Part shown: positions 35,101 through 45,708 of the stretch, piece by piece
How positions within the stretch are numbered: position 1 is the stretch's first letter
Layout of the letters: every line of letters begins with the position of its first letter
Origin: Cadophora sp. MPI-SDFR-AT-0126
Taxonomy: Eukaryota > Ascomycota > Leotiomycetes > Helotiales > Ploettnerulaceae
DNA: 64,000 nucleotides
Reading direction: 5' to 3'
Assembly (NCBI GenBank): GCA_020747065.1
Contig: JAGMVK010000004.1
Coordinates: 1,054,001 to 1,118,000 of the forward strand
The notes under the pieces: model-generated
What the model was told of the DNA's origin: nothing
Databases searched by the model: none
Seen by the model: the letters and a program-made list of their open reading frames with translations, nothing else
Position numbers and translations under genes: made by a program

Positions 35101-38100
35101 GAGGTGGAGTTGAAAAGTTCCAAGGAAATGAGAGATGGCAAGACATCTTCGAAAGAGAATGCCTTCGAAGGGCAAATGGTTCTGAAATGCGTCCGATATT
35201 TAGCTCAACAAGGCTACGGATCCGACAAACTGGTTGTGATAACACCCTATCTTGGTCAACTAAAGCTCCTTAGAGACCAGCTCGCTCAGGAGAACGATCC
35301 AATCTTAAATGACCTCGACAAATTTGACCTCATCAGAGCCGGGCTTTTATCAGACCTCAGTTCCAAGGGTACCAAGCCGTCTCTGCGGATCTCAACCATT
35401 GGTAGGAGATTTCTTGTTACTCTGAAAATGCTACGCTAGGGAAGTTGCCGACGAACAAGTTACTAATTGAAGTTCCAGATAATTACCAGGGCGAAGAGAG
35501 CGACGTTGTGTTGGTTTCTCTTACGCGAAGCAACAAATCTCACGACATAGGCTTCATGGCAGCTCCAGAACGACTGAACGTACTTTTACCCCGAGCACGG
35601 GATGCGCTGATCATGATTGGTAATTCGGAGACATTTATGAATGCCCGCAAAGGCAAGGAAGTCTGGCGCAAACTCTTCGACTTGCTGAAACAGAACGACC
35701 ACGTGTACGAAGGCCTCCCAGTGAAGTGTGAGAAGCACCCAGATCGGACCGCACTTCTGTGCAAACCAGACGACTTCGAAGCTGTGTGCCCGGACGGAGG
35801 CTGTAAAGAACCGTGGTATGCTCGCCCAGTTCATGCTACTTCCGAAGCCTTACTGACGAGATTTCACCAGTGGTGCTTTACTAAAGTGTGGAATACACAA
35901 GTGTAAGCTTTTCCTACATACTATCCTTCCCCGTCGTAATTGACCTACTCCTATCGTGTCACCATGCAGCAGTTTTGATGCACCTCTAATACTCGCATGA
36001 TATAGGCCCAAGCAGTTGTCATCAACTTTTCGATCATTCCAAGATGAAATGCCATGCGATCACCAAGCATAAATGCCCCAAGGGCCACAATCAATCCTGG
36101 CAATGTTTTCAAGGCAATCCAAAATCTTGCAACACATGCGAACGCGAGGCGAAGACAGCAGAGAAGAAGGCTAGAAAGGCTCTAGAAGACCAGCTAAGGC
36201 GCGAGGAGATGAAGCAAAGGCATTTGAAGGAAATGGCTAGATTGGACGACGAGATCGAAAAGCTCACGCAAGGCCTACAAGACTCTCGCCTTGAGGCCGA
36301 TCAGGCAGTCATTCTTGCGCAGAAGCGAAAGGATCTCGAAGCTGCGCAGACAAGAGCAAGAACTGCTGTGAATGCTCCAAAGCAGGATCCCAACTCCGGC
36401 TTCGACGAGACTTCGACGAAACAATCACCAGTAACAAAGGCTTCTAAGCCTGTTGACCCTTCATGCCCGCCAAGATCTACTTCCACTGATCAAAACCAAC
36501 TCCAAAAGCACGTCAAATTAGCCGTTGATCACAACAAATCAGCCTCCAAGACCGAATGGCAACGCCAAAAGGATCAGGAGAACGCAAGCAACCCAGCTAT
36601 CGACAAGATCATGGATATGATTGGGCTGGAGGACGTCAAGTCACAGGTTCTGAAGATCAAGTCGAAGGTGGAGACTTCCATTCGCCAGAATACCGATCTG
36701 AAAAAAGAGCGTCTTGGTCTCGTCCTTCTAGGAAATCCTGGCACAGGTAATGTATATAGCACCTGAATTTGGGCGGAAATCTGACTCCCAGTAGGCAAAA
36801 CCACTGTCGCCAGACATTATGCCAAAGTTCTCACATCGCTTCAAGTCCTCCCTGGAGATGGCTTTGTTGAGACTACGGGGTCACGTCTTGCCCACGGTGG
36901 TATCAAAGACTTTCAGGATCATCTAAAACAGCTGGAAAGCGCTGGTGGAGGTGTATACTTTATAGATGAGGTAAGCTCGCCCAAGATGCGGAATCACATC
37001 TCGTTGGGAGCTGAAATCACTTCCAAAATACGATTATGCATAGTCGAATACACATTGACGCAATAATCAGGCATATCAACTCGCAGAAGGACATAGTCTT
37101 GGAGGCAAACCTGTTCTTGATGACCTGCTTGCCGAAATTGAGAACCTCACAGGAAAGGTGGTCTTCGTTTTCGCAGGCTATAGGAAGCAAATGGAGAAAT
37201 TCTTCGAATTCAACCCAGGATTCGCTTCAAGGATCCCCTATACCCTCCACTTCGAAGACTACGCGGATACAGAGCTGTTACAGATGCTTCAGTTCCAGAT
37301 TGACAAATTCTACAATGGGAAAATGGACATTGAGGATGGACCTGGTGGATTGTACATGCGCATTGCTGTACGTAGACTTGGAAGAGGAAGGGGCAGTGAT
37401 GGATTTGGCAATGCCCGGGCTCTGGAGAACTTGTTCGCTCGAATTCGGGAACGACAATCAAATCGACTCTCAAACGAGCGCCGAAACGGCCTCATTCCGG
37501 ATGACTATCTACTGACAAAGGAAGATCTGATCGGGCCCGATCCGTCCCAGGCAATATTGACTTGCGAAGCGCTGGCACGCCTACAGAATCTCACTGGACT
37601 GAAATCTGTCAAGAAATCGGTAAACTTTCTAATTGATCTCATCAAGACCAACTACGACAGGGAGCTCCTTGAAAAGCCTCTTGTCGAGGTCTCTCTCAAC
37701 CGGTGCTTCCTGGGCTCCCCTGGCACAGGCAAGACTACTGTCGCTAAATTGTATGGCCAGATCCTCGCAGCGATTGGAATGTTGAGCAAGGGCGAAGGTA
37801 AATCAGACTGCCCCGTTTTAATTATAACTCTTACGGAAGTGAATTACGAAGATGAACATGTCAGCTAATTGGCCGAAAAGTTGTTGTCAAAAATCCTTCG
37901 GACTTCATTGGGAGCGTCATGGGTCAATCAGAAGCAAATACCAAGGTAACCCTCTCTCCCGATTGGTGAAGTTGCTCGGTAATAACAAGTTCGAATAGGC
38001 AATACTTGCAACTACTGTCGGTAAAGTTCTAATAATCGACGAGGCGTACATGTTGTACTCCAGCACTGGCACAGCTGATGGTACAAACGATATGTACAAG

Positions 38101-40252
38101 ACTGCTGTAAGCTTATCCAACGGCCCCAGTTGTGCTCGAACTGCTTTGCGCTAGTCTAACAATTCCCACTAAACTTCAGGTAATCGACACTCTTGTCGCC
38201 GAGATCCAAAGCGTGCCCGGCGAAGATCGATGTGTATTGCTCCTTGGGTACGAGCCACAAATGGTCGAAATGTTTCAGAATGTCAATCCTGGCCTTACTC
38301 GCAGGTTTCCCATTGCCGATGCCTTTCATTTCGAAGACTTCAACGACCGAGAGCTACAGGAAATCCTTGAATTCAAACTCAAAGACCAAGGCTTGGGTGC
38401 CACCGAAGTGGCCATTTCTGTAGCCATCGACGCACTCGGCCGGCAACGAAACGGACTCAATTTCGGGAACGGCGGCGACGTGGAAAACCTCATTTCGAAA
38501 GCTAAAAGCAATTATCAATCTCGGCAGTCCTCACTGCCAGTCGGCGAAAGATCCACTGACTTTGTGTTTGTGCCGCAGGATTTTGATACAGATTTTGATC
38601 GGGCTACTGGAGCTGAGACAAATCTTCAGGAGCTGTTCAAAGGCGTGGTTGGTTGTGAGGAAATTATTCAAAAGCTCGGTGGATACCTACAGGTTGCAAA
38701 AGGCATGCGAGCTCAAAATTTAGATCCCCGGGAGCAGATACCATTCAACTTCATCTTCAAGGGTCCGCCAGGTGAGTGTCCTGTTCCACGTCATATTATC
38801 AACAGCTAATTAATACTATCAGGTACCGGGAAGACGACTACAGCAAGAAAGATTGGTCAAGTCTATTATGACCTGGGCTTCCTATCACAGGTAGAAGTCA
38901 TTGAATGCTCTGCTTCGAACCTTATCGGACAATATGTCGGACAAACTGGGCCCAAGGTCATTGCTCAGATGGAGCTGGGCCTTGGCAAAGTTCTCTTCGT
39001 AAGTGAAGCTGCAGTTCCAACCGTCTTTATTAATATCAATTGTATCGCATCTTTTATTTCTGCCTGTTTTTTTTTTTTTTTTTTTTTTTTTTCTGAATTT
39101 GTAGACAGATCTAGCTGCTAACGTTCTCAGATCGACGAGGCGTACCGCCTCGGAGAAGGCCATTTTGCTCAAGAAGCCGTAAACGAGCTTGTTGACAATC
39201 TCACAAAGCCGAAATTCATGGGGAAGCTCGTCGTCATACTTGCTGGCTACGATGCAGATATGAATACTCTCCTTCGAGTCAACGAAGGGCTCAGTAGTCG
39301 ATTCGCAGACGAGATAATATTTCCACCTCTGCGGCCCGAAAATGCTTTGCATCTCCTGGAGGCACGACTAGGACAAAGCCAAATTTCGATTCCGAGTCTT
39401 CACGATGTTCTTACGTACAAGGAATGGCTTGAACCGATTGCAGAGCTTTCCAGACTTCCGGCTTGGGGAAATGCAAGAGACGTGCAGACACTAGCTAAGA
39501 GTATGGTCAGGGCTGTGTACCTGAAGTGTGCAGATTCTGCCGTGAAGGTCAACCAATTAGTGCTACCACATGATATTGCTTTGCACTGTTTACACAGCAT
39601 GTTGGCTGATCGCCGCTCCCGGAATAAAATTGTCCCACCGACATCCGTGGCAGACATTGGCCCGGTTCAGTTCTTGGACAATCCTCAACGCGCTCCTCCT
39701 CCACAAGATACCGCTTCAATGGCACCTCCCACTACCGTCTCCCAAGAAAAGCCTGCTGAAGTTGCATATCCTGCTACATCTACACCAGAGCCCGATCCTC
39801 GCGATCCTGGGGTCTCCGACGCAACATGGGCCCAAATGGAGAGAGATAAACAGACCGCAAAATCTATCATTGAGAATCACGAGAGGATGGTGCGAGATCA
39901 AGAAGCCGCCATTCGTCAGGCCGAAGAAGCAGAGAAAAAGGCAGAAGAGGAAGCTGCGGTACTACGGGCCATCGAAGCCAAGAACGAAGCAGAAGCGAAC
40001 GAGCTCTTACGAAAACGAGAAGAAGCAAGGATTCGGGAAGTGGAGGCTAAGGCTGAGAGGGAAAGAATCCGGAGAGAGCTAGAGAGGAGGCAACAGGAGG
40101 AGCAAGAAAGACGCAGAGTAGAGCAACAGGCCCAAGTCAAGTTGCGGCAGATGGGGGTCTGTCCTGTGGGGTACCAGTGGATCAAGCAGAGCGGGGGCTA
40201 TCGATGTGCGGGTGGTGCTCATTGGGTGACAAATGGAGAACTGGGGCTTTGA
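32155..40252 (+). CDS. Giant NFX1/ZNFX1-like helicase fused to three CbxX-type AAA+ modules
   Basis: Twelve exons: 32155-32820, 32938-34516, 34745-35401, 35479-35902, 36013-36746, 36795-36970, 37071-37797, 37881-37945, 37999-38106, 38180-38771, 38823-38998, 39131-40252. They sum to 2,341 codons plus stop. Residues about 1-430: helical N-terminal region of ZNFX1-like proteins. SF1 helicase (UPF1-like) follows: Walker A GPPGTGKS near 490, VEEAGE box, GDHQQLRPKC, KQHRMRPEIS, and a last block SLTRSNKSHDIGFM with ARDALIMIGN. A Cys/His-rich NFX1-type remnant (CEKHPD...; CHQLFDHSKMKCH...CPKGH) spans about 1040-1150, then charged coiled coil. AAA+ modules have Walker A GNPGTGKT (about 1350), GSPGTGKT (1626) and GPPGTGKT (1909), each with an IDEAY Walker B, the CbxX/CfqX/SpoVK signature. 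The C-terminus has a long Glu/Arg coiled coil (2210-2305). Animal ZNFX1 binds RNA and acts in antiviral response and small-RNA inheritance; the role here is inference. The 35903-36012 splice is the weakest: if wrong, there are two genes. Confidence 0.88.
39067..39092 (+). repeat. Poly(T) tract inside an intron
   Basis: 26 consecutive T within intron 11 (38999-39130) of the helicase/AAA+ gene, about 40 bp ahead of its branch site and acceptor. Likely length-variable and prone to sequencing error, but outside coding sequence. Confidence 0.9.
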
Positions 40253-40547
40253 AACAGACTCTCTTGGTGAACTTTCCTGATAGCGCTTACACATTGACAT
40301 TAACATCAACATCATTAATATTCACGGACAATTGTTTTGAGAACATTCGACCTTTGAATACATCTTATCATCGTACCATTGTGTCACTTCCAGTCCATAC
40401 ATACATGAATTCTCAACTAATGACTCCAATATTTCAACTTTCCTTAGTTCTCATAAGTACACTCCGCTTTCCATTGCAATGGTTTCAGCACTCCTCTATT
40501 GCATTTTTCAGAGCAATGCTACCAATACATGTTGAGAAGAAAAAAAA

Positions 40548-42117
40548 TCAATCCATGGAGCGAGGAGGGATCTTTCCATGGTTTAGCCATCTCCCAATGA
40601 AATAAGCCCGATCTTCATCATCTTTGATACCGAGGAAGCGATCCCGAAGTTCCGATTGACCAGCCTCGAGAGAATTAGTGTTATGGAATGTTAATCTAGT
40701 AGAATACTACTTACAGAGCGTGTCGCAGCAGTTTCAGAGGCAATTGTCTCGGGGTCGGGAGCGTTGAGAGTTGAGACGAACTACAAGCATGATCAGTCAT
40801 GATAGGACAAGCCTCTGCGAACTCTGACTTACGAGTTTATTTTGAGGATTGAGAGGATTTTGAGAGGACTCCGTATCGTATATGTACTGTAACGAAATTA
40901 GTCCGTGATCATTCAGTGCCTGTGGATAGATTGAAGCTTACCTTTCGAAGTTGTTCATATTCAGCAGTGCCATGCCGAGGGAATGGCTGACGTTGGGATG
41001 GATGAGATCGAGATTGTTGGTCCGAGCCCGATAGGTAAGGATTCGAGGGGACTTCAGCAAAGGTTGAGAATGATCGTTTGCGAGAGGCGCTGAGACTGGG
41101 TTGTGAAGGCGGAAGTTGAGGGTATGGTTGAGAAGAACGGCGAGGCCGAGGAGGTTGCGGGTTGAGAGGGGTAGGAGCTGTCGGAGCAGCAGCACCACCT
41201 CTGAGATGTGGTGGCAGAGAATCCACAGAGAACCAGTGTTTGTACTGTTGGTAGAACTTGAGATTGGTACGGGATTTGAGACTGGGTATTCGAGGTTCCT
41301 ATCCAATAGCAAATAGCAGTCGGCATAGGATTTCATACCATTTGAGAAGGCAAGTAACACCGCCTTTGCATCTCGAGAGTTGAGACTATGACCTTGTTTG
41401 AGATCCCAGGCAATGATAGATGATACACCAGCGTTGGCTGGCTGCATTCGATCATAACCGCTGAGATTGCACCAACCCAGCAGAAGTTGAGATGGGATAA
41501 TTTTGAGAAAGTCGGCCCAATATTTTGCCCCAGGCCCAATGAAGTTTGGGTAGGATGCTGACATTGATAGGATTTGGTGATACCGAGGCACGCTCGGATC
41601 ATTTTGAGAAGGGTTTTTCATAAGGTCAGGCCATGTTTGAGAAGTTTGGTTGGTATGGATGTTCAGAAGCTGACCGCTACGAGGCTCACGGTAGCCCTCT
41701 GGGGCAAAAGCTTGGAGAACAGTTGGAACGATATGTTCTACAAAGAGAGTGGAAAGAAAGTACTTACTTGGGGTTGAGACGTTTGTGCTACTATTGATAC
41801 CTCTTCTGGGTCCCCAAGGGGAACCGGGGATGAGACCTTAACATAAAAATTAGAATGATTCCATAACTAATCGGAACAAACTTACCTTCAGGCGGTGCGA
41901 CATAAGCCGCAGGTGATATTTTCGGAAGCCCCGAAGGGAAGTCTCCCAGATGGTGTTGAGAGGCTCGGAACGGGTTTTGAGATTTCAGACTGCCCGGGAG
42001 CACGGCAGACTTTGAGATGAGTTTGGGATCGGTGCCAGGAGGATATGGCTTCGCCTTGTGCTTGAAATGAAAGTTTTGAGAGGTTGGTTGAGAGGGATCG
42101 ATCTTGATTGTATTCAT
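40548..42117 (-). CDS. Proline/glutamine-rich protein of unknown function, multi-exon
   Basis: Reconstructed from exons 42117-41886, 41836-41768, 41710 to about 41340, about 41310-40942, 40886-40833, 40780-40715 and 40664-40548. The last four are phase-consistent and end in ELRDRFLGIKDDEDRAYFIG...; the early ones give MNTIKIDPSQPTSQN... and then a more ordered block (FIGPGAKYWADFLKIIP, LLLGWCNLSGYDRM, DAKAVLLAFSNGMKSYADC). The third-to-fourth exon junction between 41340 and 41240 is unresolved: the frame must change, but I found no convincing short intron, so an unusual splice, a sequence error or a true frameshift remain possible. The middle is Pro/Ser/Gln-rich and disordered. I recognise no family. 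The DNA is exceptionally rich in TCTCAA on the coding strand. It converges on the giant helicase gene, 295 bp apart. Confidence 0.65.
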
Positions 42118-42749
42118 TGAGAATGAGATCGAGATCGGTTTCGAATCGCGGGAGAGGCTTTTTGAAATGAAAATCTTTTCTATCACATGGATTAGCATTT
42201 GTCTGAGTAGCAGCGGAATGTGTTCAAAGTATATGTCAGGAGCGAAGAAGGTCGAAGGTGAGCAGCAGATCGAGGCCAGACCTAGATCGACGCGTCGTCT
42301 TCACGAACTCGCAATACTGGCGTGAAAGCATTGTCTGTAGACTCTACAGACAATCTGCTAGACTCCCAAGCCCCTTGTCCAGGTAGATCATGGCACAAAC
42401 ATTCTGCTGGCCGCAACCTGGCCCGACGCGCATATGAGATGCGGAGCAGCGCTTGCTGAGCACTCATGACGCAGGGAGAGGAAGAGGAGAGGAAGGGGAC
42501 ATGGAGGTGAGGGCATGTGGAGTAGGATGGGGGATCACTTACGGAAACGGGGTCCAAATTTTTGTCGTTGTATGAAGAAGGAGATCAAGAAAAGTTCACG
42601 AATCGTCGGGAGGTATAGACAACACAAATCACGGCCTTGCGCTAGTAAGCGAGACTTCAGTGTTTGCCAAGACTCTTCCTCCTTACGTGCTATCGCTGCT
42701 TTTAACATGTCACGAACGGCATTAATGAGACGAGGTGTCTGAGCTGTTG
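42118..42749. other. Intergenic region
   Basis: Upstream of the Pro/Gln-rich gene. Short frames only; nothing recognised. Confidence 0.45.
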
Positions 42750-43250
42750 CTTCATGATAATAAAATCATAATTGAAAGCAGTATTAGAGCGAATTTAAGG
42801 TTAAGTTCAAGATTGAGGCACTTGCAATATGTATGTAAACAGATGATTCCGGCATGGGAAGATTGACAGCTGTAAAAGCAGCCATGTTTGCGTTGTGTCA
42901 AGGCGGCTTCGGGACATAGAAGAGATTCCATGAAAGGCTTTGTCAAAGGTCCCAGAAGTAACCCGGCTCAACGAGATTTCTTTTCAATTCTATTCAAGAA
43001 GATTCTACAACAGCATTACGACAAAGCAACAATCTACAAGGTAAGACTAAAAAGGGTTTATCTATGATAGTTGCGCTACTGAGCAGAGTTTGACTTTAAT
43101 AAGAGTACATCGCAGGCAGCACTTGTTGGCGCGAACCTCATGTTGGCCGTTTCCTAATCCCTTTTGTCTGTTTTTGCAGCTAGTTTTGCAGGAGCAGCCT
43201 ATTCTGTCGCCATCTTTGGATAGCTGTAGCCTATCTCACGCCTTGATAGT
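42750..43250 (-). pseudogene. Inverted, decayed partial copy of the helicase-gene 5' region
   Basis: Minus-strand 42960-42780 aligns with plus-strand 32503-32680 in the first exon of the giant gene: shared landmarks are TTCTGGGA, the CTCT(C/T)CTATGTCC block, ATGGCTGCTTTTACA, CATCTGTTTAC and CCTCAATCTTG(G/A)ACTT. At protein level, FTKAFVESLLCPDAVL corresponds to LTKPFMESLLCPEAAL. Immediately to the right, 43100-43245 (plus) matches the minus strand of 31700-31873. Together the block is an inverted copy of the left flank plus start of the helicase gene, with about 0.5 kb of the intervening DNA missing, shifted frames and scattered substitutions, many C/T or G/A. Not expected to make a protein. 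Confidence 0.7.
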
Positions 43251-43577
43251 ATACATGTGGCCCTTGGACTATGTGTATTCCCACCCGACGATTTTGTGTA
43301 AACCACACTGTGTTAGTCAACTTATTTGGGGGTGTTCTTCCACGGGACTTCTCAACCTCCCGAATACAGCTTTGTCCTTGCATGAGTTTTAGATACCAGT
43401 TGAGCACGCTGCCTTCTCTCTATGCTGCTCTAAATTAAGCACACCTGAGACCACTGTCCTTAGGATCTCCCATCACGAGCGCAAAGTAAACAGCCCCCTT
43501 CCAAAAGACGACACACTACTCCTCGCACTCCTCCCTCCACTTGACCTCCCACCACGTATCATCGGAAACCCTCCTGC
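43251..43577. other. Intergenic region
   Basis: Sequence between the decayed duplication and the small Ser-rich gene. Nothing recognised. Confidence 0.4.
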
Positions 43578-43934
43578 TCACCCTCCACTCGAGCCACTAC
43601 TCCCATACAAGCTCGACCCATTGAACAACCCACTCGTCCAACTACTCCGTGGGCTCAAGCCTCGAACGCTCGAAACGTGTGTGCTAGATACGTTGAAGAG
43701 CCCGTTTGTAAGGGAACTTCGTGGAGATGATCGCGGTAGACTTGTTAGTCTGCTGCTGCTGCTTGTCCAGCTGCTTCGTGCTGAGAATGGGACGTTTTGT
43801 TGTGGAGTTTGGTGGTTGTAGAGACCGAGCAGGGCGGCGGAGTGGTGGTATCGGCGGGGATCGTTGCCGATTGTGCCGTAGCTGGAGGGGTATGGCCGAG
43901 GTGGGGTGTTGAAGTGGTTGAAGAGGCGGTTCAT
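43578..43934 (-). CDS. Small Ser-rich hypothetical protein with internal repeat
   Basis: 118 codons, single exon. The C-terminal half has two related units, SSLTNGLFNVSS and SSWTSGLFNGSS, and the N-terminus is MNRLFNHFNTPPRPYPSS. C-ending codons dominate the first half, which argues for real coding. No signal peptide, no membrane segment, no family recognised. Could be an intrinsically disordered protein or a chance frame. Confidence 0.45.
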   Translation of the reverse strand: MNRLFNHFNTPPRPYPSSYGTIGNDPRRYHHSAALLGLYNHQTPQQNVPFSARSSWTSSSSRLTSLPRSSPRSSLTNGLFNVSSTHVSSVRGLSPRSSWTSGLFNGSSLYGSSGSSGG

Positions 43935-44595
43935 TATTTTGGTGGTTGAAGGTTGTGAGATTTTTCAAAGTTCTGGCTTGTATCTTTTGGCGTTGGAGCT
44001 TGTGGACATAGAGAAAGGGCTGTGAGTGAGCGTGTCGCAACATGAAGCTCACACTTATACTCGGAAGGTGAAGAGTTAGACCACTCTTCTAGGAGGAGAG
44101 AGACGTCTGAATCGAGAACCTGGAACTAGAATACAGTGGGAATAGACTGGGTGAAATAGACCTCGCTACTCCGCTGACTGTCAGAGAAGGGTATATCTAG
44201 AGTCAGATATCCTATTCTAGAAATAGATTTATCGGATTCAGAACACCATGAAGCCTGAGCTTGAGCCCGGAGGATTCTGCTGTAAAGTGTCTTAGAAAGT
44301 TTCAAACTTTGAAATCAAATTGAATTCAGAATCGATTCAGTTTATGGCACTATACAGCTCACATTCACAACTGATCCCAATACTTAGAGACAAACGCCGC
44401 CAGAGCTGCATGATGCCGTAGCAATTGGGATAAGGTTCTACCGCAGGACCATTGGGGCCGTGACTGCATACATAATATGTCAGCGCAATGACTTTTCAAA
44501 ATCGTGGTGTCGTTCATTCAAGTCCCAGAGAGGGAGCATTCGCTGCCAATCCATTCCACGTGATCCAGATCCAGCACTTCCTCAGATACACATTC
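43935..44595. other. Intergenic region
   Basis: Upstream of the Ser-rich frame and 3' flank of the thioredoxin-like gene; AT-rich near 44200-44350. Nothing recognised. Confidence 0.45.
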
Positions 44596-45120
44596 TCAGA
44601 ACCCCACAAACGCATCAAGCTTCCGCTGATTATAAACATCAGCCTCAACGAGCTTCTCCACCTTCTACATGTTGTCAGTAAGCCATATCCAAGTAGGTCG
44701 CGGTAAGAGACTCCACTCACGCCATCAGCCGTGACCTTCACGAGAGTCGGCAAATTCGTGATCTTAAACGGAGCAGCTCTCCATGGATTATCTTGCTTTC
44801 GCCACCTATCGCATTCAATCAGTCACAAGTCTCACAAACCGGAACCGTTTAACAAGACAGAATCGTCTGTCCACAATTTGAGTCGGGCTGGAAGTGATTT
44901 ACTCATCGCGCTGTCCCGCATAAACAACCTTCACCACATCCTCACCACTCGCAAACTTGCTATTCACAAAAGCCTCCGCATCCCGACAGTCTCCACACCA
45001 CGATTTGCTATTCACAAGCGAAGCATAGATGACTGCAAAGGCTGGTTTGGAGGTCGTGGCGCTGGCTTTGAGTGTAGCTTCGAGCTCGGATGGCGATTCG
45101 GAGGAGACTTTGAGAGGCAT
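44596..45120 (-). CDS. TRP14-like thioredoxin-domain protein, 123 aa
   Basis: Exons 45120-44903, 44805-44721 and 44664-44596; introns 97 and 56 bp; 123 residues, the usual length of the TRP14 (TXNDC17, DUF953) family. The active site is WCGDC in SLVNSKSWCGDCRDAEAF, followed by VVYAGQRDEWRKQDNPWR and the cis-Pro segment ITNLPTLVKV. Cytosolic thiol-disulfide oxidoreductase that uses thioredoxin reductase to reduce small disulfides and nitrosothiols; the role in this fungus is inferred from family. Confidence 0.92.
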
Positions 45121-45708
45121 TTTTCTTTTCTTTTGCTTTGATGCGGGGTTGATACTGTGGGAGAGGGGATAGATGGGTGCTTTATATGGTTTGAGGGAGG
45201 TTTGGGTTTGTGAAGGCGTGTTTGTCAGAGGAGAGAAGGTCGTCGAAATATGAGCGGTGTTGATGCAATTTGGTGGCAGGTGGCGTGCTGTGGTGGATGA
45301 GGTCTACTTAAAGTTCCACTTTAGGATCAGCCGAAGTTCGCCCGGGATGGAGGGACGAAACATGGTGCAACTTTGCTGTTGTGTACAAGTAATATGCCAT
45401 GCTGCTAGGCACATTCAATCGTGAGCAAAAGTCTAGGAAGACAGAACCCTCCTATTGACATTACCCGCCAATACAATCCAATATGAAGATGTACCGAGGC
45501 AGGTTCTGATAACTCAAATCGGCCTGAGTCTCGGGGTTTGAAAAGATTTGCATTCAACAAATAAGACTCTTGTACGAGCCGTGAACTGAAGAAGATTATT
45601 AATCTAGTGACCAACATGAAATGTTTCAACAACGCCCTTCCCTGGCAATCCAAGCTTTTCCAGACCTGATTTCTCAACCAACTCTTCATACCACCCCACA
45701 ACCGACTC
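45121..45708. other. Intergenic region
   Basis: Promoter side of the thioredoxin-like gene and 3' flank of the GPI-protein gene. Nothing specific recognised. Confidence 0.45.

Noticed and set aside
38885..39352. 155-codon minus-strand frame with a lysine run
   Set aside because: Artefact of the poly(T) intron tract and antisense of AAA+ exons.
41333..41602. Open frame of 89 codons antisense-strand, alternative phase in the Pro/Gln-rich gene
   Set aside because: The phase used by exon 3 connects to the upstream exon through a splice junction, and this one does not.
31700..43250. Terminal inverted repeats of a giant transposon carrying the helicase gene
   Set aside because: The right arm includes a piece of the gene's own exon and lacks target-site duplication or transposase, so a simple inverted duplication fits better.
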